Assembly (NCBI GenBank): GCA_022695795.1
Contig: MU404104.1
Location: forward strand, 62,001-126,000
Length of the DNA: 64,000 nucleotides
From: Biscogniauxia marginata
Taxonomy: Eukaryota; Ascomycota; Sordariomycetes; Xylariales; Xylariaceae
Direction of reading: 5' to 3'
A model generated the notes under the pieces. The model searched no databases, was not told the origin of the DNA, and was given only the letters and a program-made list of their open reading frames with translations. Made by a program: the position numbers and the translations under genes. Positions 1 to 11,100 of the stretch are shown piece by piece; positions within the stretch are counted from its first letter, which is position 1; the number at the start of each line of letters is the position of its first letter.

Positions 1-2109
1 GCTCACCGTCTCTTCCAGGACTGGAGATATCAAGGCCATGAGGTTTGAAGAGTAAGAGGGTAACATTTTTGGCATGGCGGCTAGGTACTGCTATGACATA
101 ACTTCTTTCTAAGAGGTAGTTCGTAAGGCAGTCTGAACTTAGCAAAGCTAATGGGGGTTGACACCAGTGACGCAGATGTCCAGTGGCTGTTGCATAACTC
201 TTTCTTAGATGGGGACAAGGGGCCACTGTCGTCCTTGAGCCATATTCTCCGCAGCAATTGGACATGTGCATATCAGCTTGGAAGAGAGGCCCGCCCTCAT
301 AGAAGCTAGTAACTGATTTGAATGGGCTGTTCGAGGGCGTGAAGGTCGATTCTGGAGTTATCGTCGTGTATTAACCACGATATTATTACATACCTAATAT
401 ATTTGTCTTTATCGACGTGATTATTATATTGTCAATTTGTTAACCTCCCCTTATCATGAAAGGAGCTAGGGAGCAAGTCATGAAATGCTTTTAACCTACG
501 AATCAAAGTCTCCCCCAGGATGATTCTAGGTATCATCTCGCTCATATCTAATGTTTATAACTTATCATTAATGTGATCTTTAACAGCCCGCCTATATGAG
601 CATAAATTGATTATAGATAAATTACCTATATAGTCCAGATATCATCGAGGACAACTTCCTATTCAGGCGGACTAAACCCCGGCGGCATATTTTATGTACG
701 GCACCCCACAGATAATTAACTTAGAGGTAACTACAATACTAGATCATCGATAGTATATCGTGTACTCTCGTTAGGACGTATAGCTAGATAAAGTCTCGAA
801 TTGCTGTAACTCACAACGTATTCGTGCTACTAGTGAAATAGGTACCTAGTTTCTGAAAATGGTTGATGTGAGTAAGTCCGACTTATCTGCCACAGGTCAA
901 GGATGAATTAATGTAACAGCTAAGACGAAGAACAAGCAGAAACTAGAAAACCATATCGCAGGAATTGAAGCTGATGACATCACAACCGACCTCTGCACAC
1001 CAACATGCAGACCTAGATAGACTCATGACAATGTTTTAGAGTTTCTATCCAGTTCACCGTAACTACGTGAATCTCGCTTTTGATCAGGTATAGACAACCT
1101 ATGCAATTCGATGTTATCTGCGAAGGTAAACAAGATGAGAATAGGCTAATCCACCGAGAATATAATGCATAGGAGCTAAGGGAGATTCAGCGAGGACCTA
1201 GGTAGACTAAGGCAAGTGGTATTTCGTGCTGATTCACGTGCTCGAGGATGCAGAACCCGAGGTGAGAACACTGCTCCATAGTAGCGCCCCGGGACGACAA
1301 AAGCAGTTGATGATCAACGTACCGTAAGATACGGGATCTACAGCGTATATAGTGCCCGAGCAGTACGAACGAGATAAGATGATTTTAAAAAGAATTTCTA
1401 TTGTCGAAATCTTTATCGGCAAGTCTAATGTTAGTATACAATGCCACCGACGCATTTAAGGTCTGAGCATCGTAGTGAAGATGCTCTGAGGATATAGATG
1501 GATACTAATGGTGAACATGCCACATTATTTCTTCTTCTTTCTAGTATTAAATAGGAGGGCGTTCGCTTATAAGTTGTCTATGAGCGTGGCTTCTAGATAA
1601 GTATTCCACCCATAAGCAATTCCGCACGGAGATTAAAGCAACCAAGTCAGTAATACTTCCACTTATATAACAATACGCAATGATGTAAATGAGTTGAATT
1701 TTCTTCTTAATACACCTTAATCGGGTAAGAATTTAAGTTAAAATTCAACAAATATTTAGTCTGAATAAGGGACTAGTATACTAACGAACAAACTAAGGGA
1801 TCCTAACATAGGCAAACCTATAGACCACTCATGATTATATATTAGATGATATAGTGATATACTTCGTCTAGGACGAGGGCCGGGGATGGAAAGGACATTA
1901 GTGAAACAGTAGAGAACAACATCCCTGTGTTGCTTACGCGTTGAGCTTTCTATTCAGCATGCTGAGGTATTGGAGCATCACCGAACACCGGGAAACAAGG
2001 AAAATATGATGTCATCGTTGGACCTGAGCTATCATGGCAGTCATTAAAACATTACGCAATTTATACAGCTTATCGTGACATATGTACAACTCCAGACGGC
2101 ATGCAATTT
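1..2109. other. Gene-free stretch at window start
   Basis: I see no recognisable gene here. Open frames are short (the longest is about 73 codons near 1234-1455) and have no protein-like composition. The DNA is fairly AT-rich with scattered short AT runs. No clear repeat, tRNA or element boundary was found. It may be old degraded sequence next to the accessory block. Confidence 0.5.
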
Positions 2110-3156
2110 TCAAGCAGCATGGCGTCTCCGACCTTTTGGCCTGGCCCGTATGGCGTCTTGTAGGGGTTTCTGTATACGCCCAGCTTCCGGACTTCTCCGT
2201 CGAGTCCTTGACAATCCTGGACTCCCATCACGAACACATCTCTGCAGTGGGGTATATTTGGATGCCGACGTTGGCATTGGTGCTGTTGAATCCAAGGGTC
2301 TACTGTCCAAGTAGGAGCCCGATGTTAACCCATCTCGCATAGTTGGTGTTTGTGTTTCGGAATCGATGGTCTCCTCATCTAGACTAAGATGTGCTTCTGA
2401 AGTCACGCAAATCTCGTCGCGGGTGTGCACTTTTTGTTGCGGTTCCGATGGATGTGTTTCAGAAATATCGGAAATAGAAGTAGTCGGGGTATCAGGGTCG
2501 TCGTATTGCGATGTCTTGTCGTCGTAGTAGTCTCGTGGTAGCGTGACAGAGAGTACCATAATATCAGACTCGGTCTCCGAGAAGGATAATGATCTCGCTG
2601 GCGTTGAAGCGCTGGAGGAGTCCGAACAGGTGGTGAGAGATCGTGGGGAAGGCGGCAGATGGTCTGCCGGGATGATGGTGGAAGAAGCGGCGATGGGAAG
2701 AGGTTCGTGTGTCATTATGACAACGCTGTCATCGATGTCGTCGAAGAACGGTTTGCATGTAGGGTCTGCGGCCTCAGGTTGCCATGGATGGTCCTCCGGG
2801 AGATACGAAGCGAAGTACCTCACGAGCGAGTCGAAAGACCTCGTCCGAAAAAGTTGCAAGGCATGTTGCCACTGTTGAGTGCCGATGAGCTTTGGATTAG
2901 CAATGATCTCGAGAGAGGCCGACTCTAAGCTCTCATTCAGTTCGCGCAGGCGAAGCTGCTTGCGGTCGGCTAGCATGCGATGGAACTCATCGGTGGTATT
3001 CGCAGTATTTGAGATCTCGCAGACATCGTGATGGAAGGCTTCGGGATCTTGGAGAGAAAAAGCAATGGTATTGTATCGATCATGGAGCTTGGTGAAGAGA
3101 TCGTCCCTCTTCATACCAAACTTCCAGGCTGGCCATGATATACCCGGCTCATCCAT
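2110..3156 (-). CDS. Unrecognised fungal protein, 348 aa, disordered C-terminal half
   Basis: A single uninterrupted reading frame of 348 residues starts at ATG 3156 and ends with TGA at 2110. The first ~130 residues look folded and helical: the motif WKFGMKRDDLFTKLHDRYN lies near the start, followed by alternating hydrophobic and charged residues. Residues ~150-300 are rich in Ser, Thr, Pro and Asp and are probably disordered. The last ~40 residues are very basic (RTRRRSPEAGRI, then KGRRRHAA), which could be a nuclear signal or a nucleic-acid contact. No catalytic motif, signal peptide or membrane segment is visible. The N-terminal half resembles conserved fungal proteins without an assigned function, but I cannot name a family. 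An intron near the 3' end is possible but not needed. Confidence 0.7.
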   Translation of the reverse strand: MDEPGISWPAWKFGMKRDDLFTKLHDRYNTIAFSLQDPEAFHHDVCEISNTANTTDEFHRMLADRKQLRLRELNESLESASLEIIANPKLIGTQQWQHALQLFRTRSFDSLVRYFASYLPEDHPWQPEAADPTCKPFFDDIDDSVVIMTHEPLPIAASSTIIPADHLPPSPRSLTTCSDSSSASTPARSLSFSETESDIMVLSVTLPRDYYDDKTSQYDDPDTPTTSISDISETHPSEPQQKVHTRDEICVTSEAHLSLDEETIDSETQTPTMRDGLTSGSYLDSRPLDSTAPMPTSASKYTPLQRCVRDGSPGLSRTRRRSPEAGRIQKPLQDAIRARPKGRRRHAA

Positions 3157-4933
3157 TCTCCGATGCCTATTGCCTGCCGAGACGAGACGAGAGCGAACAG
3201 GCGTCCGACTGTGCGTGTAGAGCCGAGAGACTCACTCGAACAAGGTCTCGCTGATGTTGCTAGGAAGGGAGTTATGTATGTATAGGAGTGATGGTACGAG
3301 TGCGAGTGCAAGTGGGCGTGCAAATATCAGCGTGGGTAGAGATAGACTATGAGGGAACGGGTGACAATGACAATGACGGCCTCGTCGTTGCCGATGTCGA
3401 TGTCGGTCCGTGTAGTTGCGGTTAGGGACGCGGTTTTCAGACTGGTAGTGGTGTATTGAATCATCTAGATGCACGCTACGGAAATCATTTTGGCAGTAAT
3501 TGATTGAATATGTTAGTGTGTCTTCGTCGACGCTGCGGGTTGTGGTTGAGGGGTTGATCACGACTGTCGTCAATCTTCGTGGTATGTGTGAATATTGACC
3601 GTGTGTCTTTGCGCAAGCACGGAAAGACGAGAGAATCCTGGAAGTGGGCAACGGCCGGGTATCAGTATGGACTGCCTCCTTTCTGCCTGAGGTCTCAGGC
3701 ATTTTCACGTCAGCTGCAACTGCGCGCATTGCCACCCTTCTAAGCCAATCGATATGCCGGATGGTGGATATATGTGGAGCTGTTACCTTCGTATCTGACC
3801 AATGACATAATGACGAAGCCCCACCTAGGTGGGTAGGTATTCCACAGGACCTAAGGATACCTACTAACACAGCCACGGCTTTATTTAGTAACCCACTAGT
3901 AACCTCCCGCCTGTTATGTCCACTATGTACATATTCTTGTACCTAGTCACAGAAATGCCCACACCTCGACGCTGCATCTCCATACCAGGGGGCGACAATA
4001 CGCATACATGCGTGTATATTGTTATGTGCGACAGATGCCTAGGTAAAGATATCCAGTTAAGTTGTAAATGAGCTAATACACTACCCTAACATCTATCATC
4101 GGTCCTTCAGAATGATATTTCCTCAGGCACAGTATTTGAACTGCTGGCCACCCCGTCGCAGTACTTACCCCGTCTGCTGATATCTAGTCGAAGTCACGTT
4201 GGAACTTAACTAGAGGGGCAGAAAACGGGCCGCGCACCTTTCTTTCGGTACTCGTAGGTACATATCGGGCTATATACCATCCCTGTCCCCTTCCTGCGTC
4301 GTTAGGCTGACTTGGTACCCTCTACCCTAGGTAAAACTGTACTATAATTGTACCCAGACCCTTTTATTCGGCGGTGCTGATTCCTATCCTATCCACGCGC
4401 CTGGATATCCTCCATACCTCGCTAAAACCTGGCCTACTATAACCGTCCGAACTGACTTCGCAGGCAGCTTACCTACACAGTTGTTCTCGAGAACGGCGGG
4501 ATCAGCCGCACATAAACCACCTTTCGTACCATCCCCCCTTGACGCTGCGCTTCTGACCGTTTCTATGGATGACTGCCTTCTTCATTCACTACATCAGGTA
4601 CCTGGTCGCTCCCGGCTTTGTCGTAAACGCCACGGTCTCGAGGACAGGTCCATCTGACATCTCTGACTAGATTTCTTACTTGATTTATCTGTTTACTCAT
4701 TTATCTTCTCTCTACCTTTGCGTCCATTAATATATAAGTATATCTGTTAGTGTAGAAGCGGGCCTGTCAGAAAACTCGCTTGTCCTCTTTGCATTTCCAT
4801 TTCCTATTTTCTTCGTTCAAGCTCTCCTCCAAACTCCTCCAAATTCACACTATACACAGTACATATAGTCGAAGAAACCTACTGTCATCTACCCTATGTA
4901 CTTCTTATACACCCCCGCAATTTTCGGCTTATC
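3157..4933. promoter_or_regulatory. Divergent intergenic region between the 348-aa protein and the kinase
   Basis: This 1.8-kb stretch separates two divergently transcribed genes and should hold both promoters. No supported gene is present; a 214-codon open frame at 3232-3876 (minus) is His/Arg/Ser-rich low-complexity sequence and was rejected. The kinase side has CT-rich tracts at about 4690-4720 and 4785-4850, typical of fungal core promoters, and a TATA-like box at 4731. Confidence 0.5.
4731..4738 (+). promoter_or_regulatory. TATA-like box upstream of the kinase
   Basis: TATATAAG lies about 200 bases upstream of the kinase ATG at 4934, inside a CT-rich promoter-like stretch. The position fits a core promoter with a moderate 5' leader. 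This rests on motif and position only. Confidence 0.4.
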
Positions 4934-6766
4934 ATGACTGAAGTCTTCCCCTCGGAGGAGAGGACTGAGCCGTACACCCCCGAGGAGCTGCAAAGACTGC
5001 ACAAGGGCCTACAGGTCGACGAGGTCGACGCTGTACACTATGATAATATACCTTTGGATAGCCTCATCATTGATGAAGATCACCATAAACAGGGTATCCG
5101 CATCTTGGTCCGGCCACTGACGAGAAGCCGCTCGGTAAGCCCCGGGAATGACAATTGCCAGTGGCTGGCCTTGCGTGCCGAAGTGGCCGACCCCCATCAG
5201 CCTTGGTCAAAGGTTCTGGCCGTAACTCAGACCTCCAAGGACATCAACTTTTCTATCCGTATCCCGCAAGGGGGGGACGAGAACCGCCCTCCGCTATGGT
5301 GCGAGCTGTACTATGATCCGTCGAGCGACAGCTTGATTTTGTGGAATAAATCAGACATACCCATTGTCCTCGCTAGAACATCTAGCCCAGACCGCGCTGG
5401 CGTCCAGTTCGGCCAAGAGATCGTGCCTGGGGCTACCAAGGAGTTATGGCCTGGCACCTGGAGAATTAGCATTGGAATTCCTGTCCTTGACTTTAGAATA
5501 CTGGAGAAACGGCCTGCGACTCTGCTACAAGTACCCCACGATAGTCCTGAACTTTCTTCTGGCATTAGGGGCTCAGATGTGCGCAACTTCTCTGGGAAGA
5601 GAACGTTACCCGATGACGACGGGGCCGGTGACAACGCCGTCGCCGAGAAACGGCTTCGTACAGATGCCACCGAAGAGAGGGAGAAAGACGGCGTCATTAT
5701 TTTCTTGGGCCCAAGAGATGAGCCACTTGTCTTCCCTCTGCCTAATGCCGCCAAGACTAAGGAAGTTGCCATCCCCAACGGACACGCACTCTTGGAGATC
5801 CAAAAGGACGAGACAGTCTCTATACCCGGAGGATGCGAACTTGACCAGTATCGGTTGACGAAGCGCGATCAGATCGCCACGACGGGCGCCTCCTCCGTTT
5901 TCACGGCCGAGCACTCCAACGTTTCAGATGGCGTCATCACCGTCAAAGTGCTTAAGACACACGGACCACACACGGATGCCAAGCCTCAGGATGCCCATAA
6001 GAATGTTATCCGCCAGGCGGATATTTGGCTTCGAGAATATCAAAGCCAGGAAGATATGAAGCACGAGTCAATCGTGAAGCTGTATGGCGGCGATGCGCGT
6101 TACTTGTCATTATACATGGAACACATAGATGGCAAAGATCTTGCGGCCCGTGGGGTCTGGCGGAATAACTCAACCGATCTCTTTGTTGGCGACCGCAGGG
6201 ATGCGCTTCGAATACTCAAGGACATCTCAAGTGCCCTCCACTATGTCCACCAGAAGAAGAAGATACATAACGACGTAAAGCCTGCCAATATCTTGTACTC
6301 TAAAGATAGGGGTGCGGTCCTTTGCGATTTCGGCTTATCCACTCGCACCGTCGATCCGACCACGAATGGTGGAACTCCTTACTACGTGCCACCGGAGTTC
6401 ATCGGACAGAAGCTCCGCGGACCGGCTGCGGATGTCTGGGCTCTCGGTGTTACCATGTTATATGTACTAAGGAAGATTGCCTTTCCCGACGCCCGGGGAC
6501 GACAGGGCCACCCGAAGCAGCTATATTGGTTAATAGCGGATCTGAACAGGAAACCGACACATCACGCGAACAGAGCCTCCTCGGCCGTCTCACAGATGCA
6601 GCAGTGGCTGACCGAGGTCAGTGAAGCAAAGGCTAAGTTAAGCACGCGAGACAAGATCGAATTCCTCGTCTTGCAAATGTTAGCGCCTAACCCACATCAA
6701 CGGATTACGATGGCAAGGGTCATGAATGAACTGCTCACAGACAAGGATCTGGCATCCACTAAATGA
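4934..6766 (+). CDS. Serine/threonine protein kinase, non-RD type, with N-terminal accessory domain
   Basis: An intronless 610-aa protein. Residues ~325-600 carry kinase landmarks: the ATP-binding lysine in ITVKVLK (K338), the catalytic loop HNDVKPANIL (H445, D447, K449, N452), the DFG motif (D465) and a PPE version of the APE motif at the end of the activation segment. The usual arginine before the catalytic aspartate is Asn, so this is a non-RD kinase, which suggests that activation-loop phosphorylation is not the main switch. Residues 1-~200 look like a beta-rich domain (WCELYYDP, SLILWNKSDIPI), possibly FHA-like; similar arrangements occur in fungal kinases of unknown role. A charged linker (~215-260) contains a KR-rich stretch. 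No substrate or pathway can be assigned. The start is the first ATG after a stop-rich leader. Confidence 0.88.
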   Translation: MTEVFPSEERTEPYTPEELQRLHKGLQVDEVDAVHYDNIPLDSLIIDEDHHKQGIRILVRPLTRSRSVSPGNDNCQWLALRAEVADPHQPWSKVLAVTQTSKDINFSIRIPQGGDENRPPLWCELYYDPSSDSLILWNKSDIPIVLARTSSPDRAGVQFGQEIVPGATKELWPGTWRISIGIPVLDFRILEKRPATLLQVPHDSPELSSGIRGSDVRNFSGKRTLPDDDGAGDNAVAEKRLRTDATEEREKDGVIIFLGPRDEPLVFPLPNAAKTKEVAIPNGHALLEIQKDETVSIPGGCELDQYRLTKRDQIATTGASSVFTAEHSNVSDGVITVKVLKTHGPHTDAKPQDAHKNVIRQADIWLREYQSQEDMKHESIVKLYGGDARYLSLYMEHIDGKDLAARGVWRNNSTDLFVGDRRDALRILKDISSALHYVHQKKKIHNDVKPANILYSKDRGAVLCDFGLSTRTVDPTTNGGTPYYVPPEFIGQKLRGPAADVWALGVTMLYVLRKIAFPDARGRQGHPKQLYWLIADLNRKPTHHANRASSAVSQMQQWLTEVSEAKAKLSTRDKIEFLVLQMLAPNPHQRITMARVMNELLTDKDLASTK

Positions 6767-8241
6767 ATAAACCAACGACGCCTATGCCTCGGTGTAAAGC
6801 CTATCGCTAAATCAACAATACGGCCGGAACCTTAGCCAGCCTACGTGGTTCCTGACCCTACATAACAACACGACGGCTTCTTTTAACCCAAACTACCTTC
6901 GCATCTACACACCTGGGGCTTTTACAATTCGAGGCTATATTAAAAAGCTGGACCTGGTTTGCGGATGTATTGATGTCCATTGGTGGATCGCATATATTGG
7001 TACTGGCGCTATTAACACTTGGTACAACGACGACACCACTAGGAGATATTATCACATAACATCAGTCCGAAGGGAGAGTTTTGTAGAAGGTAAGTGATGT
7101 ATTTGACTCTTAACCCACTACAAATAGTATCGGGTTTTGCCAAAACATGACTTTACTCGGCTAACTTCGTTTATTAGTGACGCACTTGTATGTAACCCGG
7201 ATAATATACAGTACCGACTCGTCTTCCAACTTCGTCTTCTACACCATCATAGATTTAACTATGCCAACTGATTCCCAGAGTGCAAAAAAAAAAAATTTTG
7301 CCAAGATGCTGATACCATTAATTATTGCCAGCGTCCACGGATTGGGTCAGAAGCCGATCTATCCGACATGTTTGCAATATTTGGTGGCGCCACTCGTATA
7401 CAAGTTCCTTCAGTCTTCGGCTTTTTATCATTATATGAATCAGCTATTTTATCGTCACGAGATCCGGATTTGCGCCCGAGAATCAGGCCGCTTGTCCTCA
7501 CCTGTCTATAAAAAGTCCGTCCGCGTTTCCTAAGCCAGATGGCATGAGGAGCGGATTGCAAATAGCTCCCCGCGTGTCGCAGGGCCTATGCTTAGGGAAA
7601 TATACCAAATATACATACACATCAGAGAGCCTGCCTTACTATTATCCCCTACGGTGTAGCCGCTAGGTTCTTCCGTTGCCCACAATACAGTTATTACGTG
7701 GTGTATTGCACAATAGGACTCTGCAGCAGTCACATACGCGTCCACGAAAAAAGTCCCTGGCATCCATCCTCTGCTGGATCATTTCCTCATACGACGTCGC
7801 GATCAAGTCGCCGCGCACTGCAGTGTAAAGGGCAAACAAATGTTTACCATATACGAAGAAATCTAGAGACGAGAGAGAAAGCTTGAAGACGTGTCTTATA
7901 TCATTATGTGGAGCCATGGTTTGCCAGGAAGCAGAATAATTATCAAATAAGGGTAAATAGGTCCATTGCATATGTAAGGCTAAATAAATAGAAGCCACGA
8001 GACAGCCCTCTCCTTTTCCCTCCATCTCACTATTCTGCTGAAATACATATGTTTCTAGTAGTCGTGCCAGTCATTCGTAGTGCTGGCACAAAGCACTGGA
8101 CTTGGACGGGTCGTTTCACTTTAACGGAAAGAGACAGATAGAAGGCTGTAGCAATAGAAGGCATTTTCACAATATAGATTCTTTAGAAACGTAATGGTTT
8201 GAATGTCTCTATTTACCGTAAGTCGTTATATTCATCCACGT
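6767..8241. other. Intergenic region between kinase and hydrolase, with one weak ORF
   Basis: The two flanking genes converge here, so this is mostly 3' flanking sequence. It contains a short A run at about 7287-7297. A 120-codon open frame on the minus strand (7663-8025) has a somewhat protein-like middle (GDLIATSYEEMIQQRMDARDFF region) but no recognisable family. It is described under findings and not called as a gene. Confidence 0.4.
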
Positions 8242-9291
8242 TCACTTTAGCAGTGTTCCAATGCCTTTGCCAACGTCCTTCCAAAATATATCCGTCTCCA
8301 TGAGGCCATCAAACATGGCAAATACGTGCGGCACGCCTGGGTAGAAGAACACGTCCACGTCGCGTGACGCCTGCTTCAGCTTCGTCGCGAAGGCGAGGGC
8401 CTCGTCGCGCAACGGATCTTGACCAGCAACGTAAATGCGCGTGGGGGGGAAGTTCCGTAGGTCCGCTAGGAGTGGCGACATTTCAGGGTCCGCGCCGCAC
8501 TTGGGATTAGAAGGATCCTCGTACAGTTTCCATATCAAGTACATTTCCTCCCCAGTGAACACGGTCGTGCCGGAGTGAGCTTCCGCGTAGCTTGTAGCGG
8601 GATACTCTTTCGGGAAGAAGTCCGGATGACATAGGCCGGGCACGTTGAGAAAGACGCCCTTGATAATGGTCTTGGTGCCGAATCCGTGCTGGCGTAATTC
8701 CTCGCTGTCCACGTCGTTGCCCGCGGCGGCGTTTCCTGTTCGGATACCCAAAACGGCCGCCGTCGCTCCGCCGCCGCTGCTCGCCGCAATAATGACGTTC
8801 CGTCTGTCGTAGCTTAGCGACTCATCGTTGCGCAAGGTCCAGAGAAAAGTATCCCAGCAGTCATTTAGCCCAGTAGGATACGGGTTTTCTGGCGATAGTC
8901 GGAACTCTGGCGCGACGATTACGAACTGGAAATGCTTCATGACCGCCCGCATCTGGAAAATCTCCTCTATCACGTAGGAGCCTTGGTACCATCCGCCACC
9001 GTGGGTGACAAACATGAGAGGCAGGCGCTTGCCGGCGCTATTCTCCGGCCGGTATACCATTACCGGAATCTCTGCACCATCTCGCATCTTGACCTTGACC
9101 TCAACACGTTCATAGCCGAATTTTGACGGTGGGTTAGCCGTGGACCAAGCTGCCTCCGCATCGGCGCGTTCTTTGCGGTTTTTCTGCCACGGTAGGGGTA
9201 CGCTATTGTCGAATGTGACACTAATACCCGCTGCTGGTCCATTCGGGTCAGCTAGCAATGCTGCCCAAGTCGGCGAGGACGTGTAAACCAT
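8242..9291 (-). CDS. Alpha/beta hydrolase, hormone-sensitive-lipase-like (HSL/abhydrolase-3)
   Basis: A 349-aa protein read from ATG 9291; the open frame extends 16 codons further upstream but only from a TTG. The oxyanion-hole motif HGGGW is at residues 97-101. The nucleophile elbow is AASSGGG, with Ser172 in the position of the usual GDSAGG serine, so the first Gly is Ala and the Asp is Ser. Candidate acid and base are Asp292 (GQDPLRDEA) and His322 (PGVPHVF), completing a Ser-Asp-His triad. The family cleaves carboxyl esters of small or medium substrates. There is no signal peptide, so it is probably cytosolic. It is divergent to the PRISE reductase across 570 bases that carry two ACTCCGGTC motifs, suggesting a shared pathway. 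The substrate is unknown. Confidence 0.88.
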   Translation of the reverse strand: MVYTSSPTWAALLADPNGPAAGISVTFDNSVPLPWQKNRKERADAEAAWSTANPPSKFGYERVEVKVKMRDGAEIPVMVYRPENSAGKRLPLMFVTHGGGWYQGSYVIEEIFQMRAVMKHFQFVIVAPEFRLSPENPYPTGLNDCWDTFLWTLRNDESLSYDRRNVIIAASSGGGATAAVLGIRTGNAAAGNDVDSEELRQHGFGTKTIIKGVFLNVPGLCHPDFFPKEYPATSYAEAHSGTTVFTGEEMYLIWKLYEDPSNPKCGADPEMSPLLADLRNFPPTRIYVAGQDPLRDEALAFATKLKQASRDVDVFFYPGVPHVFAMFDGLMETDIFWKDVGKGIGTLLK

Positions 9292-9469
9292 TTCTCCTAG
9301 TAGACAAGCGCTGGATTGATAGAACTTTGATGATGGCAAACCCTGCTACCTATGATCCTCGACGCATCGAAGTTTAGTCTCCTGGTAGCATGGCGAGATA
9401 TATTGTAAGCCGTAATTCAGGCCACCAGGGTTTGGATGACACGATCGCGCATGAATTCTGCAGCGCCGT

Positions 9470-9478
9470 ACTCCGGTC
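9470..9478 (+). promoter_or_regulatory. ACTCCGGTC motif, copy 1
   Basis: Exact ACTCCGGTC, about 180 bases upstream of the hydrolase start and 390 upstream of the reductase start. It shares the 11-base context TACTCCGGTCT with copy 2. Confidence 0.45.
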
Positions 9479-9611
9479 TCTAGTTAGGTAGGCCTTGTCC
9501 GGGACGTGATGTGGGACTACTCAGGTCCGAATTCGCTATCTACTGCAGCGCAAGCCGGTTCGACAAGCGCCGGTCTCCATACGCGCCCCGGACATCACTA
9601 TCTACCGATAT

Positions 9612-9620
9612 ACTCCGGTC
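9612..9620 (+). promoter_or_regulatory. ACTCCGGTC motif, copy 2
   Basis: Exact ACTCCGGTC, about 240 bases upstream of the reductase ATG and 320 upstream of the hydrolase ATG. It lies about 140 bases upstream of the reductase TATA-like box. Confidence 0.45.
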
Positions 9621-9760
9621 TTACCGACGGCCTATCGCCGAAGGAGTTGGGGGGTGGACCCTACGGCTTCGAACTGACCAGGCGCCATCTAGTTGCCGGA
9701 TTTATTCACTATTATCGTACCTCGAAATGAGCATCAATCGACTGTTCTGGCATGAAATGC

Positions 9761-9767
9761 ATATAAG
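9761..9767 (+). promoter_or_regulatory. TATA-like box of the PRISE reductase
   Basis: ATATAAG lies about 95 bases upstream of the ATG at 9861, a normal core-promoter distance. Motif and position only. Confidence 0.4.
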
Positions 9768-9860
9768 CCACACGGTTGACAAAGGAGTCGTGGTTACCTT
9801 TTTCAAGACACCCTCGTGGCTTCGATTTCTCTCCCTTAGTTGGTATACACGGTCGCGATC

Positions 9861-11100
9861 ATGAAGACTGCTCTAGTATTTGGGGCCAGCGGCATTAGCG
9901 GTTGGGCGTTTGTAAATGAAATTCTGCACGATTATCCCAAAAAGGGCATTTGGGGAAAAGCGCACGCCCTTACCAACCGACCTCTTCCTAGAGAATCCTC
10001 ATATTGGCCAGACGATCCGCGACTCAATATCGTTTCGGGCATTGACATCCTCGGCGGCAGCCAGGATGACCTTGAGAAGGCTATAAAGGAGAAAATTCCA
10101 GATGTCAACCAAGTCACTCATGTATTCTACATGGGTAGGTCCAATTCGAATCTACTCTCATCGTGACTGGCTGTTAACCCAATAATTTCAAGCCTACAAG
10201 CAGGATAACGATGCCGACGAGGAGTCGAGAGTAAACCTGGCCATGTTTAGCCGTGCAATAACGGCAGTGGACCATCTTTCTCCCAACCTGGAGTTCGTAG
10301 TGCTCCAGACTGGTGGCAAGTACTACGGCTGTCACCTCTTGGAGAACCGTCCTAGAGACACCTTCATTCCTCCCTTACACGAGGATACCCCTCGGCTTAA
10401 GGCGCCGGATGACAATCTGTTTTATTACGGACAGCTTGACTGGCTCAAAGACTACTCGGCTGATAAGAAGTGGAACTGGAACGAACCACGCCCCGATCTC
10501 ATCATCGGATTCGTGCCTAATCAGAATTTCTTCTGCATTGCTACGATGATGGGAGTTTTTCTCAGCCTGTACCGGGAGCTTTACGGCCCGGGAGCAGAAT
10601 GCCCATTTCCGGGCACGGCCAAAAGCTGGGATGCTCTCTCCATCGACACGTCGTCGGATATGATTGCGAGACAGACTCTTCACGCGACTTTCACTCCACC
10701 CTGGAATCAGCGTAAAGGGGAGGCATTCAATGTCGCGGACCAGAAGGAGCCATCTAACTGGAGAGTGAAGTGGCCACTGTTGTGCTCGTACTTCGGGTTG
10801 AAGGGCGTGAAGTTAGAACAAGACAATCCGCTGGAGATCCGTGCGTTCATAAAAAAGAATATCAAAACTTGGGAGGCCATGGAGAAGAAATACGGGTTGC
10901 AGACAGGGCATGCTGACAGCCCCAGGACCGCGCCCGGGTTTGAATACTTGTTCATGACCTTGTTCGACTTTGATCGCCAGCCCGATATGACCAAGATTTA
11001 TAGCACCGGATTTACCGAGGAGCGAGGTCCGCTGCAGACATGGGGGTGGTCTTGGGATAAAATGAAGAAAGCAAAAATCATCCCAGCCGAGTTTAAATGA
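9861..11100 (+). CDS. PRISE-type short-chain reductase (progesterone 5-beta-reductase/iridoid-synthase-like fold)
   Basis: Two exons, 9861-10134 and 10193-11100, joined across a 58-base GT-AG intron (10135-10192), give 393 aa. The start is ATG 9861 (MKTALVFGASG); an upstream in-frame TTG at 9840 is not used. Residues 1-15 are the Rossmann nucleotide-binding start with GASGISG at 8-14, a PRISE variant of GxxGxxG. QTGGKYYG carries the Lys and Tyr expected near the PRISE active site, and WNEPRPDLIIGF is a typical later segment. PRISE enzymes use NADPH to reduce C=C bonds conjugated to carbonyls, or related carbonyls; fungal members often sit in secondary-metabolite clusters. The divergent hydrolase and the EthD gene downstream fit a small catabolic or biosynthetic set. 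The substrate is unknown. Confidence 0.88.

Larger units (their letters stand above)
9292..9860. promoter_or_regulatory. Bidirectional promoter of the hydrolase and the PRISE reductase
   Basis: This 569-base region separates two divergent metabolic genes. It has two copies of an 11-base string, TACTCCGGTCT (9469-9479 and 9611-9621), a TATA-like AATATAT on the minus strand at 9398-9404 for the hydrolase, and ATATAAG at 9761-9767 for the reductase. Several more CCGG or CGG elements lie between 9490 and 9610. CGG-containing sites are typical targets of Zn2Cys6 regulators, which is inference here. Confidence 0.6.

Noticed and set aside
3232..3876. 214-codon open frame on the minus strand upstream of the first gene
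   Set aside because: His/Arg/Ser-rich low-complexity translation, no domain, and it overlaps the likely promoter and start of the real gene.
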